A DNA stretch of 64,000 nt. Origin: Paenibacillus polymyxa M1 (lineage in GTDB: Bacteria > Bacillota > Bacilli > Paenibacillales > Paenibacillaceae). The notes below the pieces were generated by a model. It was not told where the DNA came from, made no database searches, and worked only from the letters and a program-made list of their open reading frames with translations. Below are positions 27,797-36,849 of the stretch, in pieces (the stretch's first letter is position 1; each line of letters begins with the position of its first letter). The stretch lies in NCBI RefSeq assembly GCF_000237325.1, contig NC_017542.1, forward strand, positions 2,053,501 through 2,117,500, in the 5' to 3' direction. The translations under genes and the position numbers were made by a program.

Positions 27797-28996
27797 TTAT
27801 CCCTCTAGAGGGACATTTCTTTTAGGCTTGCGACTTGCGATGATCTGAATGACATAAATCAGCAAGAACAACACAACAAACAGCGACGAAAGACGATACA
27901 TCCATGCATAATCACTGGCTTTGGCGATAACGCCAAGTATAAGCGCTCCAGCTGCGACCCCGAAATCGAGGGAATTGAGGAACATACCGTTTGCCATGCC
28001 TCTCTGTTTAGGTGACACGACCTGAATCATCCAGGTTTGCAACGTTGGCTGCATAACACCAAACCCGATACCATAGCAAAGAGCAGACAGATACATAAAG
28101 GCGTCACTGTGTGCGTAGGAAAGCAGGATCAGACCGCCAATGAGAAACAGGGAACCAGGGATGAGCAGTGCCTTTGCCCCTTTTTTATCATATATACGGC
28201 CCGAGAAGGGGCGTACGATCAGTACAGATACCGCATTAAACAGGAAAAAGTAAGCCGGGTGCGCAAGATTAGCTTCATCTCCATAAAGCGCCATAAAACC
28301 GAGCAACCCGCCATATGTGATAGACATCAACATGTTCAACAAGGCAGGGATCCACAATTTACGGTTAAATGCTGGTTTGCGCCCTTCTTCCAAAGGAACC
28401 ATAGGTGGTTCGACGTGCCCCTTAGGCAGTGTGCGAATGAGCCAGTAAGCCAGAGGGAAAATGACAACAATGACAGCGGATGTCGAATAGGCAAGCAGGT
28501 TAAAACTGCCGTATTGCAGCATCGAAATACCGATAGTTGGCCCAATAGACATCGCTAAACTAGTGGACAGACTAAAAAATCCCATTCCTTCACCGAGGCG
28601 TTTGGGAGGGATGACGTCAGTGACCATTGTTGGAAAGGCGGTGCTGCTCATACCAAAGCCGATCCCAAACAGCATACGCATGAGCAGGAGCACCGCAATT
28701 GTCGGTGAAACACTGTATCCCAGCGTTCCTGCTAATGCAAACAGCAGTCCAACGAAGATCAGGGCGCTGCGATGTCCTTTTTCCAGCATACGGGCAGAAA
28801 AAAGCCTTGCGACAATTGCACTTAATGCGAACAAAGTCGTAACAAGACTGACCTGCACGGAGGTGGCGTGGAACGCATTTTTCACATAGGAAGGAATGGA
28901 AGATACAATCATCTGTAGTTCGAGAAACAAAAATAAATTGGAAACCGTAAGAACGATAAATTCCTTGGTCCAAAGAGGTTGCTTGCCTTGTTGCAT
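27797..28996 (-). CDS. MFS efflux transporter under MarR control
   Basis: A 399-residue, 12-helix MFS protein beginning LWTKEFIVLTVSNLFLFLELQM, with ARLFSARMLEKGHRSALIF at loop 2-3 and GFGMSSTAFPTMVTDVIPPKRLGEGMG in helix 5. It is a typical small-molecule exporter of the YfhI/YwoG-like kind; substrate unknown. Its ATG is one base after the stop of the MarR gene (TAA T ATG), so the two are translationally coupled. AAGGAGAGAACG near the end of the MarR gene supplies the ribosome binding site. Confidence 0.83.
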   Translation of the reverse strand: MQQGKQPLWTKEFIVLTVSNLFLFLELQMIVSSIPSYVKNAFHATSVQVSLVTTLFALSAIVARLFSARMLEKGHRSALIFVGLLFALAGTLGYSVSPTIAVLLLMRMLFGIGFGMSSTAFPTMVTDVIPPKRLGEGMGFFSLSTSLAMSIGPTIGISMLQYGSFNLLAYSTSAVIVVIFPLAYWLIRTLPKGHVEPPMVPLEEGRKPAFNRKLWIPALLNMLMSITYGGLLGFMALYGDEANLAHPAYFFLFNAVSVLIVRPFSGRIYDKKGAKALLIPGSLFLIGGLILLSYAHSDAFMYLSALCYGIGFGVMQPTLQTWMIQVVSPKQRGMANGMFLNSLDFGVAAGALILGVIAKASDYAWMYRLSSLFVVLFLLIYVIQIIASRKPKRNVPLEG

Positions 28997-28997
28997 A

Positions 28998-29453
28998 TTA
29001 ATCGTTCTCTCCTTGTTTTTCTGATTCAGTCATGTTGGTATGAATTTGTAAAAGAATGTGGCGGAATTGCTTTAGATCGGCAGAGGAAATTCCTTTTACA
29101 AAATCGTGGTTGGCATCCCGTTCGACGGGGAGGGTCTCCTCCACAAGCTGTCGACCAGCTTCAGTCAAATGAAGCAGATAGGCCCGGCGGTCCTGCGGGC
29201 TATTCACACGCCTTACCCAGCCCTTCTTGTCCAACAAATCAATAATACGGGTCGTAGTGGGCTGGTCCTTTACGGCCTTAGCTGCAATTTCTTTCTGATT
29301 TAAACCCTCGGCTTGATAGATTTGGTATAGAACCGACCATTGCTCTGGGGAAATATCATAAGGTTTAAGACGATGCAAGAGCTGTTGACTCATTTTGCGA
29401 TGAGTAATCCCAAGCAACATCCCAATAGAACAATCGGGAGGCAAATTGTTCAT
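28998..29453 (-). CDS. MarR family repressor
   Basis: A 151-residue winged-helix regulator. DNA-binding core LNQKEIAAKAVKDQPTTTRIIDLLDKKGWVRR, then the wing SPQDRRAYLLHLTEAGRQL. It is the first gene of an operon with the MFS exporter and its promoter carries overlapping palindromes, so it likely represses both genes until an inducing drug or phenolic ligand is bound. AAAGGAGTGCCCT precedes the ATG. Confidence 0.88.
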   Translation of the reverse strand: MNNLPPDCSIGMLLGITHRKMSQQLLHRLKPYDISPEQWSVLYQIYQAEGLNQKEIAAKAVKDQPTTTRIIDLLDKKGWVRRVNSPQDRRAYLLHLTEAGRQLVEETLPVERDANHDFVKGISSADLKQFRHILLQIHTNMTESEKQGEND

Positions 29454-29503
29454 AGGGCACTCCTTTCTATTTTTCCGTACAGGGATACTTTGAAATTAAT
29501 TAG

Positions 29504-29543
29504 TTGTTATAACAATTATATGGACAACAAGTTGTTTTGTCAA
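29504..29543 (-). promoter_or_regulatory. Consensus sigma-A promoter with MarR operator
   Basis: On the minus strand TTGACA (29543-29538), exactly 17 bases, then TATAAT (29520-29515): both boxes are perfect. The palindrome TTGTTATAACAA (29504-29515) abuts the -10 box, and a second AACAA-N-TTGTT element lies in the spacer (about 29526-29536). A promoter this strong needs a repressor, and the MarR product is the obvious candidate. Confidence 0.8.
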
Positions 29544-29552
29544 AAGAAGTGC

Positions 29553-29580
29553 AAAAAACAGCCCGTAAAAACGGGCTGTT
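29553..29580 (-). terminator. Terminator of the transaldolase gene
   Basis: AACAGCCCGT pairs with ACGGGCTGTT around a 4-base loop, followed on the minus strand by a T-run. Confidence 0.85.
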
Positions 29581-29618
29581 GGGGTATTAGTACAATATAG
29601 TTTGCCATGACTGGCGAA

Positions 29619-30266
29619 TTAAGCTTTAGGTACAGTTTCCCAATCCTTAAGGAAGCGTTCGATACCGCTGTCTGTCAGCGGATGTTTCCACAGGGAAGGA
29701 AGCAAGGAACCTGGAATGGTGGCGATATGTGCACCAGACAGAGCAGCATCTTCTACATGCTTAATGTTACGGATGGAAGCCGCGATGATTTCGGATTTCA
29801 GACCATGAATGTCCAAAATTTGTCTCAGATCACGAATCAGCTTCATGCCGTCAACGGCGATATCATCCAGACGTCCTACGAACGGGCTGATAAAAGTAGC
29901 GCCAGCTTTGGCTGCCATCAAACCTTGAGCTGCGGAGAAAATCAGTGTTACATTCGTTTTGATTCCGTTTTTGGTCAGCTCGTTACAAGCATACAAGCCG
30001 TCTTCCGTCATAGGAAGCTTGATCACCACGTTAGGTGCCCACTTTGCGATGTCATAAGCTTCTGCGAGCATATCTTCAGCCTTGAGGCCAATGACCTCAG
30101 CACTTACGGGACCTTCAACGATACTGCAAATCTCCTGAATGACTTCCTTGAACACTCGACCTTCCTTAGCGATCAGGGAAGGGTTCGTTGTTACACCATC
30201 AACCAGACCCAAACGTTCAATACGTTTGATTTCTTCAATGTTACCAGTATCCAAGAAAAATTTCAT
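29619..30266 (-). CDS. tal: Transaldolase (short FSA/TalC type)
   Basis: A 215-residue enzyme of the short, decameric transaldolase type. It starts [15 protein letters not shown], contains [13 protein letters not shown] and the Schiff-base Lys83 in VVIKLPMT. The family interconverts sedoheptulose-7-phosphate plus glyceraldehyde-3-phosphate with erythrose-4-phosphate plus fructose-6-phosphate; some members act as fructose-6-phosphate aldolases, which sequence alone cannot exclude. TGAGGAGGAAAATCAA sets the ATG at 30266. Monocistronic. Confidence 0.92.
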   Translation of the reverse strand: MKFFLDTGNIEEIKRIERLGLVDGVTTNPSLIAKEGRVFKEVIQEICSIVEGPVSAEVIGLKAEDMLAEAYDIAKWAPNVVIKLPMTEDGLYACNELTKNGIKTNVTLIFSAAQGLMAAKAGATFISPFVGRLDDIAVDGMKLIRDLRQILDIHGLKSEIIAASIRNIKHVEDAALSGAHIATIPGSLLPSLWKHPLTDSGIERFLKDWETVPKA

Positions 30267-30479
30267 TTGATTTTCCTCCTCAGGTTTATATAGTACATAA
30301 TACATATCATATGGCGCACATTAGCACATTTAAATGTAGCATATTGCACACGTTAAACTTATAATTAGTATGTATTACATTCTTAATTGTGACACATTTT
30401 AAATTTGAAAACAAGCGGTCTATGATTAAAATTTGATGAATTGTCGAAACATGCTGAAATTTACTGATCTGTGCTCATT

Positions 30480-30512
30480 TATAATGTATACTACCCCATT
30501 CCATAAGGAGGT
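30480..30512 (+). promoter_or_regulatory. TATAAT box and strong ribosome binding site of the ccpN-like gene
   Basis: TATAAT at 30480-30485 and AAGGAGGT at 30505-30512. The box covers the only nearby in-frame ATG (30484), so that ATG should not be in the mRNA. The -35 region is poor. Confidence 0.5.
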
Positions 30513-30519
30513 AATCATT

Positions 30520-31161
30520 ATTCAACTGTCAGAAAGACAGCGGGAAATTGTAGATATTGTCCAGCGCCTGGCGCCTGTTACAGGGGATAAAATCGCTGAA
30601 GAGCTGGGACTATCGCGGCCGACTTTGCGTTCTGACCTTGCTTTGCTGGTTATGCTCGGGCTAGTAGATGCCAAACCAAAGGTGGGCTACTTGCCAGGGC
30701 GTTATCCAAAATATGATAGCCATATCGGCAGTATGCTCAAAAAGCTGACTGTGGCAGATATACTCAGTGATCCGATTTTGATATCAGGTGATGCTACCGC
30801 CTATGATGCGGTATTGATGCTGTTTCAGCAAAATACAGGCACGCTGATGGTTACAGGGGAGGAGCAGGAGCTCATTGGTATTGTTACCCGCAAAGATTTG
30901 CTGAAGGTCATGCTGGGACATACTGATCTTCACACTGTCCCGGTGACCATGGCTATGACTCGCCGGGCCCAAATGACGACGCTTGCTCCAGGAGATTCTT
31001 TATTGGAAGCAATATCGAGATTGATTCGGCATCAGATTAATTGTCTTCCTGTTTTGGACGAGCCATGTACCTCCTCGGCTCCAATTCAGGGGTTGGTAGG
31101 GCGGGTTACGAAAACGGATATTATGAACGCCATTCTGAATTTGACGGAAGAAAAGACGTAA
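30520..31161 (+). CDS. ccpN: CcpN-like CBS-domain transcription repressor, probable ATT start
   Basis: A 213-residue protein collinear with B. subtilis CcpN (YqzB). Residues 1-65 are the helix-turn-helix (GDKIAEELGLSRPTLRSDLALLVMLGLVDAKPKVGY), and two CBS domains follow (VADILSDPILISGDATAYDAV and VPVTMAMTRRAQMTTL), ending with VGRVTKTDIMNAIL. CcpN represses gluconeogenic genes when glycolytic flux is high, sensing nucleotides through the CBS pair. No ATG, GTG or TTG is correctly placed: AAGGAGGT is followed by ATC, ATT, ATT, CAA. The ATT at 30520 (8 bases after GGAGG) or 30517 fits best. Gene identity is firm; the exact start is not. Confidence 0.8.
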   Translation: MQLSERQREIVDIVQRLAPVTGDKIAEELGLSRPTLRSDLALLVMLGLVDAKPKVGYLPGRYPKYDSHIGSMLKKLTVADILSDPILISGDATAYDAVLMLFQQNTGTLMVTGEEQELIGIVTRKDLLKVMLGHTDLHTVPVTMAMTRRAQMTTLAPGDSLLEAISRLIRHQINCLPVLDEPCTSSAPIQGLVGRVTKTDIMNAILNLTEEKT

Positions 31162-31183
31162 AACATGAATAAGGGGGCCTTAT

Positions 31184-31804
31184 ATGTACTGGTTGGCCAT
31201 GCTGACGATGCTGATTGACCATGTCGGACTTGTGTTTTTTCCGACAGATCCGGCTTGGAGAATTGCCGGCAGGCTTGCTTTTCCAATCTACGCGTACGCT
31301 CTCTATATGGGATATACCCGTACCCGAAATATGCGGAGCTACATGCTTCGCCTGCTCGGACTAGCCTTGATCTCCCAGGTGCCCTATATGCTGGCCTTTG
31401 ATGTACACAGACCCAATGTGATCTGGACGCTACTGACGTCGTTGCTCGCGCTGGCTGCTGCATCTCGCATGAAGCATTGGGTGGCTGTAACGGGTCTGTA
31501 CGTCCTCACAGCGCTATTTATGGAGCTCAGCCAGATGGATTACGGAGCTTATGGTCTGCTGCTTGTTCTCATTTATCGATACACCCGTTCATATATGATG
31601 ATTGCTGCCCATTTTGTTTTGAATGTTGTGTATGATATGGTACACCATGCGAATATTCAGCACTTTAGTCTGCTGTCCAGCATTCTGATTGTATGTTTTG
31701 CCACTGGGGAGAGCGGATTTTATCGTCGGGTACCGCGTTGGTTGTGGCGCAGCTTTTATCCGGCACATCTAGCTGTGATTGCGCTAATTCGCATCTGGCC
31801 CTAA
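31184..31804 (+). CDS. TraX family membrane protein
   Basis: A 206-residue protein with about seven membrane helices. The start MYWLAMLTMLIDHVGLVFFP, RIAGRLAFPIYAYALYMGYTRT and SQVPYMLAF are the TraX family pattern. Plasmid F TraX acetylates pilin, while chromosomal Firmicute homologues have no known acceptor. It follows the ccpN-like gene by 22 bases and is probably in the same operon. AAGGGGGCC precedes the ATG. Confidence 0.82.
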   Translation: MYWLAMLTMLIDHVGLVFFPTDPAWRIAGRLAFPIYAYALYMGYTRTRNMRSYMLRLLGLALISQVPYMLAFDVHRPNVIWTLLTSLLALAAASRMKHWVAVTGLYVLTALFMELSQMDYGAYGLLLVLIYRYTRSYMMIAAHFVLNVVYDMVHHANIQHFSLLSSILIVCFATGESGFYRRVPRWLWRSFYPAHLAVIALIRIWP

Positions 31805-31820
31805 ACTTGAAACCATACAA

Positions 31821-31872
31821 TAAAAGAACCTTTACAATCCTGACATAAAATGATTGTAAAGGTTCTTTTTAT
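31821..31872. terminator. Bidirectional terminator
   Basis: AAGAACCTTTACAATC pairs perfectly with GATTGTAAAGGTTCTT around a 12-base loop, with T-rich tails on both strands. Confidence 0.88.
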
Positions 31873-31892
31873 TCTTAAATAAACTATGGTGT

Positions 31893-32891
31893 TCAGGATG
31901 CCTCATTCGGACCTTGGGCAAAAGGAAGTGGGCGAAGGGGAGCCCCTTCTTTCATATATTGTACCAATACTTCGGGAATATTGTGTATTCCACCTGCATT
32001 GACGCGATAGCCATTCGTTTGTCCTGGCGAGTTAATTCCTCGTTTCACCGTGAACGTAACGTCAATTCCCAAGGAGCGGCAAATTTCCAATGTCTCCTTG
32101 GTATACCCACCATAAGGGAAGGCCAGTACATTCTGATCATTGTGTAGATGTTTGAAGAGCTTCTTATCAGCCATGTCCAAATCGGTATAAATCCGCTGTT
32201 TGAACTCCTCCTCGGTTTCCATTCGCCCCAGCTTTTTCGAATACACCGGACCCATCAGAAGCGGTTTTTGTTTGGTGCGCGTGGTGTTGGAGTATCCGTA
32301 CGAATGCTCGTCATTGGTATGACTGTAAAAATCAATGCCCTCTGCATGCATCTGATGAATTTGATTCCATGTCAGCTTAGGTATACCAATATGTTTAGGA
32401 TTGCTGATTGTGGATGTAATGAGAAAATTGGTAGCCGGAACATGATACTTCTTCAACACGGGAAAAGTGTCCGTATAAAAAGATTCATAGCCATCGTCAA
32501 ATGTCATAAGAACCGCATTATCGGGAACTTTGCCTTTATGTAAAATAAAATCTGTATACTCTTTCATGGTGATCCAATGAAAGCCATTTGCTTTCATTTC
32601 GTCCAACTGTTTCGTTAAATTACTAAGCTTGAGAGCACCGGGATCAGGTGGAGTCTTGGTCACTTCATGATACATCAGGACAATGACTTTGTTTTGGTAA
32701 TATACCCTATCTGGTGTAGGCGTCAGTGAAAATAAATGGCGTACCAGTCGATCTGCATTAGCAGTGCGTGTACGATGAGTTCCTTTGACTACAGGTGTGT
32801 GATAAATGCTACGTGCTTCATACACCAAAATCCCTAGAATAGCTACCAAGCTTATGATTAGCAATGTTCTTTTTAAAAAAGTGTGTTTCAT
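31893..32891 (-). CDS. Membrane-anchored polysaccharide deacetylase (NodB fold, PgaB/IcaB-like)
   Basis: A 332-residue protein with an N-terminal membrane anchor (residues 8-24) and an extracellular NodB domain. VIVLMYHEVT near residue 69, metal motif TFDDGYESF near residue 129 and FYSHTNDEH with the two metal His residues, then FPYGGYT. The VLMYHEV start and the long loop are typical of poly-N-acetylglucosamine or peptidoglycan deacetylases with circularised topology. It probably modifies the cell wall or an exopolysaccharide. No icaADBC-like genes are adjacent. Confidence 0.85.
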   Translation of the reverse strand: MKHTFLKRTLLIISLVAILGILVYEARSIYHTPVVKGTHRTRTANADRLVRHLFSLTPTPDRVYYQNKVIVLMYHEVTKTPPDPGALKLSNLTKQLDEMKANGFHWITMKEYTDFILHKGKVPDNAVLMTFDDGYESFYTDTFPVLKKYHVPATNFLITSTISNPKHIGIPKLTWNQIHQMHAEGIDFYSHTNDEHSYGYSNTTRTKQKPLLMGPVYSKKLGRMETEEEFKQRIYTDLDMADKKLFKHLHNDQNVLAFPYGGYTKETLEICRSLGIDVTFTVKRGINSPGQTNGYRVNAGGIHNIPEVLVQYMKEGAPLRPLPFAQGPNEAS

Positions 32892-33009
32892 TGAATGACA
32901 TCCCCCGCATGCAAAAAATTCTGAAAGTATAGAGGTTTATACTAAATATGAAACTAGCAAAATCTAGTCTATCATACCGAAAACACGCGGGGGAAATATC
33001 ACAACTTTG

Positions 33010-36000
33010 TTACCTCTGTGTTGCTTGTGCAGATACCGAAGATGAGGCCGGGAAGTAACCGATCTCGACAGCATGCTCGATCATATTGCGAATAAACTCC
33101 AGGTCGGTTACCGGACACTGGACGCCAGCTTGTTCCAGCAGAGCTGTGGTTACAGAGCAGCCGTAACGGTAGGCCGAATCCTTGGCGCCATCACCTTCGA
33201 GTTGTCCCATAGCAAGGTGAAGTGCATCTTCCTGAATGCCAGAAGACGGATTCAGCAGCCAAGCGCTGTAATCGTCAAAAGGCAGGGTTTCTACTGCGTA
33301 ACCGAGCTGGTTTACCATAGCGATCAATTCATCATATGGCAGTGGGTTCGGATTACAGATGTGGAAAATGCGGTTCGCACTTTTTTGCTTGACGGACAGT
33401 TCTACAATAGCACGGCTTGCGTAATCAATCGGTGTAAAGTCTGTATGCCAATCGGCTTGTGGAGCTTTGCCCAGCAGCAGCATCGCTTTCATCATACGAT
33501 AATAAGCATTGCTGTCGATATTACGCTGGAAGCGTCCGTTGGCCGAATGGGCGGTCAAATTACCCGCACGGTAGATCGAGACAGGCGTACCTGCTTGAGC
33601 TGCTTGGAATAATAGCTTCTCTGCCGCAAGTTTACTGTTCGTGTACAGGTTGTCCACGTGCAGTTCATCTGGGAAGGCAGAGAGTTCTAATGTCGATTCC
33701 CATTTTCCTTCGTTTGCAAGATCCTCTGGTATTCCCATAGTGGAAACATGATGGAAGGAGACTCCTGGTTTAGCTTGGGCGATTTTAAGCAGTTCCAATG
33801 TTCCGGTCACATTCGTGCGATCGAAGGTTGCCGAATCACCAAAATGGCGAACGTCAGCGGCGCTGTGAATGATACCGTCGATGTGGTGCTCTAGCATATG
33901 GCGGTCGACAGAAGAGAGACCAAGATCAGCCTGCTCTAGATCCCCATAGACAGCCTTCACCCGTCCTTCCATCAAGCTGGAGATATCTTGACCAAAATAT
34001 CCTGTCAATACGGATTGAATACGCTCAAAGCCAGATGGACCGTCCTGAGAAGGGCGTACCATTGCGTATACTTTGGCTTCTGTCCGGTGGAGCAGGTCAT
34101 ACAGAATGTGTGAACCCAGATATCCCGTGGCTCCGGTCAACAAAATCACGCGCAAGTCGCGGATTTCAGCTAAATCTGAAGTGCCAGGCAACTCAATAGG
34201 ATGTTCATTCAAATCTGTTTTTTCCTGAGAAATCGCGAGTGACTTGCGCTGAGGCGCTTGTTCTGTAACTAATTGCTCTACATATTCAGCAAGCTCACGA
34301 ACAGTTTTGTAGCGGAAGAAGTCACCAATACGCAGCGAGCCATAACGCGGCTTCAGAATAGCCAGCACATGAATGACACGAAGCGAATCGCCTCCGATCA
34401 GGAAGAAATCGTCGGTCGCGCCAATGTTATTTTTACCAAGCACTTGTGTCCATGCTTCGGCAATGAGTGTTTCGGTTCCTTCGCGGAGAGGCTCCCCACC
34501 AGACGTAACATCAGGCACTTCAGGAAGTGGCCGCAGGGCCAACTTTTTACGATCGATCTTGCCAGTTGGTGAAATAGGCATGGCTTCCAGATGAACAACA
34601 TGGGTCGGTACAAAATAGGAAGGCAGCTTGCCTCCAATATAAGACTGAATAACGTCCTGTGGAATGGTCTGTCCGTCCGAAGTGGTGAAATAGCCAACTA
34701 ACATGTTCTGATCTGTGTGATCCTTGACGGCAACGACAGCTACGTCCTGAACACCTGGATGTTTGGAGAAATGGTCTTCAATTTCTCCTATTTCAATCCG
34801 GTTCCCCCGAATTTTGAGCTGCGAATCCTTCCGGCTTACGTATTCAATCGTACCGTCTGGCAGTAGCTTGGCGATATCCCCCGAACGGTACATTTTCTCA
34901 CCCGGGACAAATGGATTGTCCACGAACGATTGGGCTGTACGCTCCGGCTGGTGGAGATAGCCATGGGCCAACGCAGGCGTAGCAATGCATACTTCGCCCG
35001 GAATATTGACAGGGCAGAGCTTGTTATCGTCGTTAACGATGTACACTTTGTAATTGTAAATCGGCTTGCCGATCGGGATATTAACGACATGCTCAGGTAC
35101 GGCACCACGGACTCGATGGGTCGTCGTCGCTACGGTGCATTCGGTAGGTCCGTATACGTTTACGATGTCGGTATCTGTACCGAATTTGCTTTGGAACGCC
35201 CGAACTTGTGAGCCATACAGCGCTTCGCCTGCTACAGTAACAATTCGAACATTTGCGAGTTTACGATAACCTTCGTCTGACAGGTACGTAGATAGCTGAT
35301 TAAAGAATACGGTTGGCAAAATAGTAATAATCGTTGTGCCCGTACGTTCGATGGCTTCAGCGAATTCTTCAACAGATACGCGCTCTTCGGAAGACAGCAA
35401 GTACAATTTTGCACCGTAAAACAAGGCTCCAATCGTATCCCACACCGAAGCATCGAAGCTATAGGTGGCGAATTGGGTCAATACATCCTGAGGCGTAATG
35501 TCACAATCGCGTTGCACGACAGCTCCTAGGTTAACGACACCGCGGTGAGCGATCAGGGCACCTTTTGGTTTGCCTGTAGAACCGGAGGTATAGATGACAT
35601 AAGCTAGATCATCTGAACTAACATCAACGTTTGGATTGCTTGCTGCATAACCTGCCAGTGGTCCATCAATAGCTAATATTTCTTTTACGGTTTCAATTGA
35701 CCCGCATAGTTCAGCCGCTTGTTGGGTGAGTGCGGAAGTTGTTAAGACAAAAGGAGAACGCGTGTCCTCGACAATGTAGCTACTCCGGTCAGCGGGGTGA
35801 GCGGGATCAACGGGAACGTAGACCCCTCCGGCTTTCAGTATGCCGAGCAGGGAAATAACGGTCTCCAAGCTTCGTTCCATGAAGATGGTCACGAATTCAC
35901 CTTTGGTGAGACCTTTGGATAACAAAACACGTGCGACTTGGTTAGCACGCTCGTTCAATTCACGGTACGTATACTCACCTGTATGGGAAGCAATAGCTGG

Positions 36001-36705
36001 ACGATCAGGGTATTGGGAAGCCGCTTCTTCAAACATTCCGTGAATCGTCTGATGCTCAGGATATTTTACGACTGTATTATTTAAAGCTTCGTGAGCAGCT
36101 CGATCTGCGTCCGATAATATGTCAATGGAATTCACAAGTGCATGGCTGTTGTTGAGTGCACCACGCAGAAGGGTTACAAAGTATTCAGCGTAGCGGACCA
36201 CCGTTGTTTCCAGCAAGAGTGATTGATCATATCGAATCTGTATTTGATAAGTGCCATTGCTCTCACTGACTGCCCAGTCCATAATACGGGATTCTACACC
36301 GCTGTCTGTAGGTAGTGTTGTTGAAAATGAAGTATCGGCTTGCGGTTCTGCCAGGAATGCATGAGGCTCACGGAGCATCTCCTGAAATAAGCTTGCCAGT
36401 TCATGAAAAGTCGTTTCCTTTTCAACTGTCAACGATGCTGTAAGCAGACCGGATTGAGGCATAAAAGTAGAGAAAGAAACTTCTTCCTCTGCGGATAGAC
36501 GATATAACCATGCAGTATACGCTGATAAGAGCACCGCCTGTTTGTCTTCCGCAACTTTTTGTTGATTCAGTTGGTCCGAGATGGATGTTCCTAACTCTAC
36601 TTGATAAGTAGAGGATGTATACTTGCGCTGTATACGTGCAAAATCCAAGGGAACTAGGAATGGGGATGGAGCTGTCTGTGTGCTGTTTTGTAGTAATGAA
36701 GCCAT
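33010..36705 (-). CDS. Stand-alone NRPS-like reductase: adenylation, carrier and thioester reductase domains
   Basis: A 1231-residue protein. Residues 1-215 look like a reduced condensation-domain C-half with no HHxxxDG motif. The adenylation domain (about 230-700) has TSGSTGKPKG at 373-382, FDASVWDT and VYGPTECT, and PTGKIDR near its end. The carrier motif IGGDSLRV has the pantetheine Ser774. The reductase domain starts with TGATGYLG at 857 and has the catalytic pair Tyr1021/Lys1025 in YTNSK. This A-T-R order, as in Lys2, activates one carboxylic or amino acid and releases it as aldehyde or alcohol with NADPH. By hand alignment the pocket code is D-A-W-T-T-A-V-V-A-K, partly like Phe-activating GrsA. 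AGGAGG fixes the ATG at 36705. No second NRPS or phosphopantetheinyl transferase gene is nearby. Confidence 0.88.
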   Translation of the reverse strand: MASLLQNSTQTAPSPFLVPLDFARIQRKYTSSTYQVELGTSISDQLNQQKVAEDKQAVLLSAYTAWLYRLSAEEEVSFSTFMPQSGLLTASLTVEKETTFHELASLFQEMLREPHAFLAEPQADTSFSTTLPTDSGVESRIMDWAVSESNGTYQIQIRYDQSLLLETTVVRYAEYFVTLLRGALNNSHALVNSIDILSDADRAAHEALNNTVVKYPEHQTIHGMFEEAASQYPDRPAIASHTGEYTYRELNERANQVARVLLSKGLTKGEFVTIFMERSLETVISLLGILKAGGVYVPVDPAHPADRSSYIVEDTRSPFVLTTSALTQQAAELCGSIETVKEILAIDGPLAGYAASNPNVDVSSDDLAYVIYTSGSTGKPKGALIAHRGVVNLGAVVQRDCDITPQDVLTQFATYSFDASVWDTIGALFYGAKLYLLSSEERVSVEEFAEAIERTGTTIITILPTVFFNQLSTYLSDEGYRKLANVRIVTVAGEALYGSQVRAFQSKFGTDTDIVNVYGPTECTVATTTHRVRGAVPEHVVNIPIGKPIYNYKVYIVNDDNKLCPVNIPGEVCIATPALAHGYLHQPERTAQSFVDNPFVPGEKMYRSGDIAKLLPDGTIEYVSRKDSQLKIRGNRIEIGEIEDHFSKHPGVQDVAVVAVKDHTDQNMLVGYFTTSDGQTIPQDVIQSYIGGKLPSYFVPTHVVHLEAMPISPTGKIDRKKLALRPLPEVPDVTSGGEPLREGTETLIAEAWTQVLGKNNIGATDDFFLIGGDSLRVIHVLAILKPRYGSLRIGDFFRYKTVRELAEYVEQLVTEQAPQRKSLAISQEKTDLNEHPIELPGTSDLAEIRDLRVILLTGATGYLGSHILYDLLHRTEAKVYAMVRPSQDGPSGFERIQSVLTGYFGQDISSLMEGRVKAVYGDLEQADLGLSSVDRHMLEHHIDGIIHSAADVRHFGDSATFDRTNVTGTLELLKIAQAKPGVSFHHVSTMGIPEDLANEGKWESTLELSAFPDELHVDNLYTNSKLAAEKLLFQAAQAGTPVSIYRAGNLTAHSANGRFQRNIDSNAYYRMMKAMLLLGKAPQADWHTDFTPIDYASRAIVELSVKQKSANRIFHICNPNPLPYDELIAMVNQLGYAVETLPFDDYSAWLLNPSSGIQEDALHLAMGQLEGDGAKDSAYRYGCSVTTALLEQAGVQCPVTDLEFIRNMIEHAVEIGYFPASSSVSAQATQR

Positions 36706-36757
36706 TACGCTAACCTCCTGAATGTTTGGTGTTTCAATATAAGTTGTAAATTTAGTA

Positions 36758-36801
36758 AATGCCTCCGATCCCTTCAAATGGATGAACAGGAGGGAGGCAT
36801 T
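36758..36801 (-). promoter_or_regulatory. Hairpin in the leader of the NRPS-like gene
   Basis: AATGCCTCC (36758-36766) pairs with GGAGGCATT (36793-36801), with additional partial pairing inside. It has no good T-run on the minus strand, so it may be a partial terminator or a leader control element between the chemoreceptor and NRPS-like genes. Confidence 0.45.
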
Positions 36802-36849
36802 ACCGAACGACTTACTTATGAAATATACATTGAAATCGATAAATGGATA

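Noticed and set aside
33073..33612. Open frame of 179 codons on the plus strand inside the NRPS-like gene
   Set aside because: It is antisense to the thioester reductase domain and resembles no family.
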